A stretch of DNA of 64,000 nt, taken from Colwellia psychrerythraea 34H. GTDB lineage: Bacteria; Pseudomonadota; Gammaproteobacteria; Enterobacterales; Alteromonadaceae. Location: assembly GCF_000012325.1 (NCBI RefSeq), contig NC_003910.7, positions 496,001 to 560,000 of the forward strand, in the 5' to 3' direction. Numbering within the stretch: position 1 is the stretch's first letter; each line of letters opens with the position of its first letter. Both the position numbers and the translations under genes were made by a program. This document shows, piece by piece, positions 55,084 to 64,000 of the stretch. Under the pieces are notes generated by a model. That model ran no database searches. It saw only the letters and a list, made by a program, of their open reading frames with translations, and was not told where the DNA came from.

Positions 55084-55594
55084 GATTGATTCTTGTCGCT
55101 GTTAGGCACAATTTAGTTGTCGAATGTACTCACTGACTAACGTCAGCTCCGTGCTTTTTCCTATAAATTGAGATTAACAGCTTAAAGAATCTTTCTTAAA
55201 GTGAGATAGAAGTACAGAAAAGCAGTGTTGATTTATTTACTTACAATGAAAATTAGTATGGAAATACAATCAACACTGCTTGTTTGTTTTAAATCTGTTA
55301 TAAATATTGCCGTTAATTAATACATTAATCGCTATATAATATATACCGACTTAAATACTAATAATTTCATACCAGTTTCATTAATTAGGTGATCTATTTT
55401 ATACGTAGGAAAAATAGCCAAATACAAGGCATTTGTTTTAATAACTAGTTGTTCAGGACAATAAGCTTCAGCATTGTCTAATAAGCTGCATCTATGCAGC
55501 GTTAATTATTAAATAAATAACGAAGTAATAGGTTATTTTAACAAGTAGAAATGAACACATAGTTAGTGAGATGGGTATCACAAGGAAAATAGTT
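55084..55594. other. Gene-free stretch after purH
   Basis: Contains the large hairpin at 55220-55281 and a small palindrome CTGCATCTATGCAG (55486-55499). The part 55367-55505 has the look of an old repeat-type insertion but I cannot define ends. No gene. Confidence 0.35.
55220..55281. terminator. 14-bp inverted repeat with long loop
   Basis: AAGCAGTGTTGATT (55220-55233) is the exact complement of 55268-55281, with a 34-base loop, followed by TGTTTGTTTT. It may terminate purH or be the ends of a tiny decayed element. Confidence 0.5.
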
Positions 55595-56443
55595 ATGACA
55601 ATTAAATCAAACTCGCTTAAATCAATTGCTATTGCAATAACCCTAAGCTGTAGCGCATTAAGTTTATCTGCTATGGCGCATGACACTCATGCACTCGAAA
55701 ATACTGCTTCAGTAAAAGCACTTGAAAATGCTGTTTCAGGCGATCACCGTACCGCTAAAAACAAAGCGCGTGATCAATACCGTCATCCTATTGAAACGTT
55801 AGACTTTTTTGGTTTTACACCCAATATGACTGTAGTTGAAATTACGCCCGGTGGTGGTTGGTATACTGAAATACTTGCTCCAGCCTTAAAAGGTACCGGT
55901 AAGCTATATGGTGCCCATTACCCTGATACGGGTGAAGATAACTATTACAGTAATTCTCGCAAAAAATTAGTGAAGAAACTTGCTTCCGATGCTGTGTTCA
56001 GTGAAGTTGTTTTAACAGACTTCACACCACGTCAAGAAAGTGAATTAGCACCACAAGGTACAGCTGACCTAATTTTAACGTTTAGAAATCTTCATAACTG
56101 GAAAGATGCTGGCGTAGAGCAAGTGTTCAAAGATGCTTTTAATGCACTTAAGCCCGGTGGCGTTTTAGGTATTGTTGAGCACAGATTACCAGTAGGTGTT
56201 AGCCCTGAAAAAGCAAAAGGCTACGTATCTGAAGTACACACTATTAAACAAGCCAAAGCGGCTGGTTTTAGGTTTGCTGGCTCGAGTGAAGTTAATGCTA
56301 ATACAAAAGATTTAGCTATTCACCCAAAAGGTGTTTGGACTTTACCACCAGTATTGCGCTTAGGTGAAACGGACAGAGCAAAATATTTAGCGATAGGCGA
56401 AAGCGATCGCATGACATTAAAATTTGTTAAACCAGCCAAGTAG
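55595..56443 (+). CDS. Exported class I SAM methyltransferase-like protein
   Basis: About 282 residues from the chosen start. A signal peptide (KSIAIAITLSCSALSLSAMA, cut before HDTHA) is followed by a methyltransferase-like fold: VVEITPGGGWYTEILAPAL near 82-100 stands for motif I, LILTFRNLHNW near 155 for motif IV, and NALKPGGVLGIVEHR near 180. This is the COG4798-type predicted methyltransferase group. An exported methyltransferase would lack SAM in the periplasm, so it may have another activity. I chose the ATG at 55595 with AAGGA 9 bases upstream; the frame from 55571 is longer without support. Confidence 0.8.
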   Translation: MTIKSNSLKSIAIAITLSCSALSLSAMAHDTHALENTASVKALENAVSGDHRTAKNKARDQYRHPIETLDFFGFTPNMTVVEITPGGGWYTEILAPALKGTGKLYGAHYPDTGEDNYYSNSRKKLVKKLASDAVFSEVVLTDFTPRQESELAPQGTADLILTFRNLHNWKDAGVEQVFKDAFNALKPGGVLGIVEHRLPVGVSPEKAKGYVSEVHTIKQAKAAGFRFAGSSEVNANTKDLAIHPKGVWTLPPVLRLGETDRAKYLAIGESDRMTLKFVKPAK

Positions 56444-56483
56444 TTGCTGATTTAGCGTAAAAGAAAATTTATAGGAAAAACAT

Positions 56484-57779
56484 ATGAAAATCTTAGTTAT
56501 TGGCGGCGGTGGTCGTGAACATGCATTAGCGTGGAAAGCGGCTCAATCAAGTCAGGTTACTAAAGTGTTTGTTGCCCCAGGTAATGCGGGTACAGCTACT
56601 GAAGCAAAATTAGAGAATGTTGCTATTGATGTTAGTGACAATGCTGCCTTAGTTGCTTTTGCTCAAAGTGAAGACGTTGCCTTAACTATAGTTGGTCCAG
56701 AACAACCACTTGTTGATGGGGTTGTTGATGCTTTTCAAGCGCAAGGTTTAGCTATTTTTGGCCCAAGTGCTAAAGCGGCTCAGCTTGAAGGTTCAAAGTC
56801 ATTTACTAAAGACTTCCTAGCTCGTAATAAAATTCCTTCAGGTAGTTACGCAAAATTCACTGAAGTTGAACCAGCATTGGCTTATGTTCGTGAACAAGGC
56901 GCACCAATCGTTGTTAAAGCCGACGGCTTAGCTGCTGGTAAAGGCGTTATCGTTGCACTGACATTAACTGAAGCTGAAGATGCGATTACAGATATGCTCG
57001 CAGGTAATGCCTTTGGTGATGCTGGTCATCGTGTAGTGATTGAAGAGTTTCTTGAAGGTGAAGAAGCAAGTTTCATCGTAATGGTTGACGGTAAAAATGT
57101 TTTACCAATGGCAACAAGCCAAGATCATAAACGTGCGTTAAATGGTGACTTAGGTCCTAACACGGGTGGCATGGGCGCATATTCTCCAGCACCAGTAGTA
57201 ACACCTGAAATTCATGATCGTATTATGGCCGAAGTTATTATGCCAACGGTTGAAGGTATGGCTAACGAAGATGCACCTTACAGTGGTTTTTTATATGCTG
57301 GTCTAATGATTGCTGAAGACGGTACACCAAACGTTATTGAATATAACTGTCGTTTTGGTGATCCTGAAACACAACCTATCATGATGCGCTTACAATCAGA
57401 CTTAGTTGAATTATGTTTAGCCGCTACACGTGGTGAGTTAGACAAAGTAACGATTGAGTTTGATAGTCGTGCTGCTGTGGGTGTTGTACTTGCAGCACAG
57501 AGTTACCCAGCGGATTACCCTAAAGGTGATGTTATTTCAGGTCTAGATACAAACAACAATGTATTAGCCAAGACCTTCCATGCAGGTACTAAGTTAAACG
57601 AGCAAGGTGAAGTAGTGACTAATGGTGGTCGTGTATTATGTGCGACAGCATTAGGTAATACCGTCACAGAGGCGCAACAGACAGCTTATGAGTTGCTACA
57701 TCAAATTTCGTGGCAAGGTGTAGAGTTTAGAACTGATATTGCTTATCGCGCGATAGAACGTGAACAAGAAAACAGCTAA
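56484..57779 (+). CDS. purD: Phosphoribosylamine-glycine ligase
   Basis: A 431-residue PurD (GARS), step two of purine synthesis. GGGGREHALAWKA at 7-19, VGPEQPLVDGVVD near 74-86, ATP-grasp segments VVKADGLAAGKGV near 144 and EEFLEGEEASF near 189, and NTGGMGAYSPAP near 228. Length is typical. AGGAAAAAC lies before the ATG. A strong terminator follows about 80 bases later. In many relatives it is adjacent to purH; here the exported methyltransferase-like gene stands between. Confidence 0.97.
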   Translation: MKILVIGGGGREHALAWKAAQSSQVTKVFVAPGNAGTATEAKLENVAIDVSDNAALVAFAQSEDVALTIVGPEQPLVDGVVDAFQAQGLAIFGPSAKAAQLEGSKSFTKDFLARNKIPSGSYAKFTEVEPALAYVREQGAPIVVKADGLAAGKGVIVALTLTEAEDAITDMLAGNAFGDAGHRVVIEEFLEGEEASFIVMVDGKNVLPMATSQDHKRALNGDLGPNTGGMGAYSPAPVVTPEIHDRIMAEVIMPTVEGMANEDAPYSGFLYAGLMIAEDGTPNVIEYNCRFGDPETQPIMMRLQSDLVELCLAATRGELDKVTIEFDSRAAVGVVLAAQSYPADYPKGDVISGLDTNNNVLAKTFHAGTKLNEQGEVVTNGGRVLCATALGNTVTEAQQTAYELLHQISWQGVEFRTDIAYRAIEREQENS

Positions 57780-57860
57780 CTAATTTGATCGATAGGTAAG
57801 AGCTTAGATCACCTTTGAGATCGAGCTTGTTTATACCTGATGATCATTTTGATAACTTTA

Positions 57861-57886
57861 AAAAACCGACCTTAGTGTCGGTTTTT
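57861..57886 (+). terminator. purD terminator
   Basis: Stem AAAAACCGAC (57861-57870) with GTCGGTTTTT (57877-57886), 6-base loop, then a T-run. Between here and the rRNA promoter (57891-58239) I see no gene. Confidence 0.9.
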
Positions 57887-58239
57887 TTTATTACTACATA
57901 AAAGTAATGTTATTAACTGGCTATATAGTGACATCTGAGGGTGTCGAGGACTAGTTTAAGGGTAATCTAATAAATGAGGATTTTGCTATAAATCGATGGA
58001 TGATCCTTTATGATCGTGCCATATAGCCCAATAAGAAAGCTATGTGTTCAATAACTGACCGAACAAACACAAAGATGAAAATAACCCTTGATCAAAAGTG
58101 AAAAGTCTCTAAAATGCGCCACCAGTTCCAAGGGGTTACCCAAAGAACTGTTTTGATACGTTATCTACTCGCTTTAGCGAGAAATAACGTAAGTTAACTT
58201 GAAGTTTTAAATGTTTTTCAAAATAATTTAAAATAAATG

Positions 58240-58267
58240 TTGACATCAAAACTCGGAAGCGTATTAT
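58240..58267 (+). promoter_or_regulatory. rRNA operon promoter
   Basis: TTGACA (58240-58245), 16-base spacer, TATTAT (58262-58267), then ACGCCTCC, a GC-rich discriminator. An A/T-rich UP-like block (58208-58239) lies just upstream. Fits a growth-controlled rrn promoter. Confidence 0.8.
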
Positions 58268-58383
58268 ACGCCTCCTGCTTCGGGGCAACAGCAACGAGCA
58301 ACGCAAATTAAGTTCAACTTAGTTTGCTTCAGATAAAGAGCGAATGCGACTCTTATCTACTTCTAAACATAGTTTATGAAGTT

Positions 58384-58396
58384 CATCTTTAACAAT
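58384..58396 (+). promoter_or_regulatory. boxA antitermination site, 16S leader
   Basis: CATCTTTAACAAT resembles the rrn boxA consensus TGCTCTTTAACAA. It recruits the Nus antitermination complex. Confidence 0.6.
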
Positions 58397-58398
58397 TA

Positions 58399-58425
58399 GT
58401 TATCATGCAATTTGTGTGAGCACTC
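58399..58425 (+). other. 16S processing stem, left arm
   Basis: Pairs with 60229-60255 (25 of 27 positions match; the two others can form G-U pairs). This long stem brackets the 16S gene and is the expected RNase III substrate. Confidence 0.75.
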
Positions 58426-58636
58426 ACATTATGTTGTTTTACATAGTTCTCTATCTTTTACTAGGTAGGAACAAAAAAACGCTTAATGAATGCTGTTCAT
58501 GCAAATAAATATAGTTATTTATCTTTAGTTAGATAGGTAGCGACTATGTAATGCGATATCAACTTCGGTTGGTATCACGACAGAATTCATTGAGCAGTAA
58601 CACATCGCTTGCGATGAGGTTACACAAACGATTTTT

Positions 58637-60178
<1,542 letters not shown>

Positions 60179-60228
60179 TCTTGAAGTAAAATTGCTTAAT
60201 GGAAATCAGTTTTCGGATTGTATTTCAC

Positions 60229-60255
60229 GAGTGTTCACACAAATTACATGATAAC
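60229..60255 (+). other. 16S processing stem, right arm
   Basis: Complement of 58399-58425; lies between the 16S end and tRNA-Ala. Confidence 0.75.
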
Positions 60256-60275
60256 AAATTGAAAGATACCCTGAT

Positions 60276-60351
60276 GGGGCTATAGCTCAGCTGGGAGAGC
60301 GCCTGCCTTGCACGCAGGAGGTCAGCAGTTCGATCCTGCTTAGCTCCACCA
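60276..60351 (+). tRNA. tRNA-Ala (anticodon TGC)
   Basis: A 76-base tRNA with encoded CCA. Anticodon loop CTTGCAC has TGC at 60309-60311. Only tRNA-Ala is in the spacer; the tRNA-Ile often found before it is absent. Confidence 0.97.
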
Positions 60352-60382
60352 ACTCATCACGTATCTTTTACTAAAGAAAGAG

Positions 60383-60422
60383 ACCAAATTTAAATACACT
60401 TTATAGTGATTTTAAATTTGGT
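60383..60422 (+). terminator. Terminator-like hairpin in the rRNA spacer
   Basis: ACCAAATTTAAA (60383-60394) pairs exactly with 60411-60422, followed by a T-run. Alone it looks like an intrinsic terminator; in the rrn operon it probably is overcome by Nus antitermination or serves as a processing site for the tRNA. Confidence 0.5.
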
Positions 60423-60462
60423 TTTTTAAACCACGAATTATGCCGAATGCGTGCTAATTTGA

Positions 60463-60480
60463 ATTCTTTAACAATCTGGA
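60463..60480 (+). promoter_or_regulatory. boxA antitermination site, 23S leader
   Basis: ATTCTTTAACAATCTGGA closely resembles the boxA region before 23S genes in E. coli (TCTTTAACAATCTGGAA). Confidence 0.7.
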
Positions 60481-60787
60481 AAGCTGATATAAATATCGGT
60501 ATTTATAAGGTAAGCACGGTGTCGCGCTGTTGTTTACATGATTATAAATACCAAGCTGTTATCTCATTCTCTTATCGTGAATGTGGTAATGGTGATAGTG
60601 CATCCCCCCAAGGATGTATTATCAAATTCATACTGCTCGCAAGAGCATGATGTCTTATCAAGTAACTCATCGTATATCTTCGGATATACTGAGTACGTGA
60701 AAATGTCAGACTTTACAATTGCCTTGGATTAGTCTCCGGGGCGTACTTCGTTTTCAAATCTTCGGATGAGACTACTTAGGGTTGTAT

Positions 60788-63681
<2,894 letters not shown>

Positions 63682-63848
63682 ACAACACCCAAGTAGTTTT
63701 GCTGAGAAGTGATACTGAAGTGATTTGTATAAAGACTGACATAGACCGAAAGGTAAGAAAACATCACGTACTTACGTGTTACTTGAACCAAGAAAACCAA
63801 ACGATATTTATAGCTCATTGAGCAAGCTTTCTAAGATTGTACCTTTTT

Positions 63849-63967
63849 TGTTTAGCGACAATAGCGCTGTGGTCCCACCTGATCCCTTTCCGAACTCAGA
63901 AGTGAAACGCAGTTGCGCCGATGGTAGTGTGGGAGTTCCCATGTGAGAGTAGGACATTGCTAAACTT
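63849..63967 (+). rRNA. rrf: 5S ribosomal RNA
   Basis: About 119 bases. Terminal stem TTTAGC/GCTAAA, conserved GGTCCCACCTGA and CCGAACTCAGAAGTGAAACG. The window ends 33 bases later without further features. Confidence 0.95.
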
Positions 63968-64000
63968 CTAATTTGTGCTGCGGCACACGAGAAGCCCGTT

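Overview
The window looks like the chromosome of a marine, low-GC gammaproteobacterium of the Alteromonadales, most likely Colwellia or a close Colwelliaceae relative. The grounds are the rRNA sequence type, the dusB-fis-purH-purD block beside an rrn operon, a PEP-CTERM system, and AT-rich intergenic DNA with miniature inverted-repeat elements. The genus is inferred from general familiarity, not from a search.

Layout. 0.5-3.4 kb: a three-gene operon ending in a Septu-like (PtuA/PtuB-type) ATPase and HNH nuclease pair. 3.6-6.6 kb: a plasmid-like segment with a RepL-like replication protein, an oriT-like inverted repeat, a putative relaxase and a partner gene. 6.6-11 kb: an intact yjbR/mmcQ gene, then a minus-strand cluster (N6-adenine methyltransferase, small unknown protein, DUF6575-like protein) and a pentapeptide-repeat membrane protein. 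11-16 kb: an operon carrying a complete glucosylglycerate cycle (GpgS, phosphatase, GH13 phosphorylase, glycerate kinase). Three broken 3' ends of yjbR lie at 11.04, 16.41 and 17.43 kb, between the accessory modules. 16.6-24.7 kb: mixed small genes, including a CIA30 protein, a TIGR02450 protein, an SDR/DCC pair, a flavin reductase broken by start-codon loss and a frameshift, a hydrolase, a second glycerate kinase and a HAD phosphatase.

24.9-32.2 kb: part of a PEP-CTERM/exosortase system: two tandem acyltransferases, an FAD oxidase, one PEP-CTERM protein with two tandem sigma-54 promoter-like sites, and the PrsT TPR lipoprotein. The exosortase is not in this window. 32.4-35.0 kb: a decayed stretch with a TPR gene tail, a DCC-SDR remnant and two MITE-like elements around a LysR/VOC pair. 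36-43 kb: chromosomal genes (amidohydrolase, RluA-type synthase, CysG with a degenerate tail, RraA, PrmA).

43.2-51.7 kb: a minus-strand block separates prmA from dusB-fis. It holds a split borosin-type RiPP system: a peptide backbone N-methyltransferase, two small precursor peptides, each followed at once by a TPR-transmembrane-GGDEF diguanylate cyclase, two GNAT acetyltransferases, and a bacterial pepsin-like protease at one edge. The repeating unit GNAT - precursor - GGDEF occurs twice, with only one methyltransferase. This is the most interesting system in the window.

52-64 kb: housekeeping genes: dusB-fis, purH, a secreted-type methyltransferase-like protein, purD, and a complete 16S - tRNA-Ala(TGC) - 23S - 5S operon with promoter, boxA motifs and processing stems.
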